Source: an uncultured Hungatella sp. (GTDB lineage Bacteria > Bacillota > Clostridia > Lachnospirales > Lachnospiraceae). From it: 5,714 bases of DNA. The position numbers and the translations under genes were made by a program. The notes under the pieces were generated by a model, which saw nothing but the letters and a program-made list of their open reading frames with translations, ran no database searches and was not told the DNA's origin. How positions within the stretch are numbered: position 1 is the first letter of the stretch; each line of letters opens with the position of its first letter. This document shows, one piece after another, positions 5,707 through 5,714 of this stretch. Location of the stretch: contig CAUEKH010000187.1 of NCBI GenBank assembly GCA_959018155.1, positions 1-5,714 of the forward strand, written 5' to 3'.

Positions 5707-5714
5707 AATCTCTC

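Overview
The window looks like the chromosome of a spore-forming Firmicute of the Lachnospiraceae type (Enterocloster/Clostridium-like). The basis is a clostridial-style MATE exporter, a YtaF-type sporulation membrane protein, a FliB-family CxxCC protein, strong GGAGG-type ribosome binding sites and a base composition near 50% G+C. The genus is an inference from gene style; there is no rRNA or other marker gene here.

Layout. Bases 1-389 are the 3' end of a PTS sugar permease (glucose/N-acetylglucosamine-type IIB domain), closed by a very clear intrinsic terminator. A promoter with an extended -10 at 554-582 then drives a type I signal peptidase (lepB/sip). Next is a 139-bp intergenic region holding a textbook MerR-family promoter: a perfect 11-bp-arm dyad inside a 19-bp spacer. 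This promoter precedes a MATE efflux gene, which is followed after 24 bp by a YtaF/MntP-like membrane protein and is probably co-transcribed with it. A second promoter, overlapping the end of ytaF, appears to start a leader containing a long bulged hairpin (3344-3405) ahead of a FliB-like protein with nine clustered cysteines. No flagellar gene is in sight.

The minus strand carries one convergent gene (4630-5694), the strangest object in the window. Its first ~129 residues look like the N-terminus of an ABC-2-type transporter permease (one membrane helix plus the start of the external domain). The remaining ~225 residues look like a complete DUF554 (YdfK/YqgA-like) membrane protein. G+C falls from about 54% to about 41% across the join, and an 8-bp direct repeat brackets it. 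It is either a real gene fusion made by illegitimate recombination or an assembly chimera.

The genes do not form one pathway. The window reads as housekeeping and envelope genes (sugar uptake, protein secretion, efflux, sporulation membrane protein, protein methylation) in short independent transcription units. The best candidates for something new are the ABC-2/DUF554 chimera, the MerR-controlled MATE-ytaF pair, and the structured leader in front of the orphan fliB-like gene.
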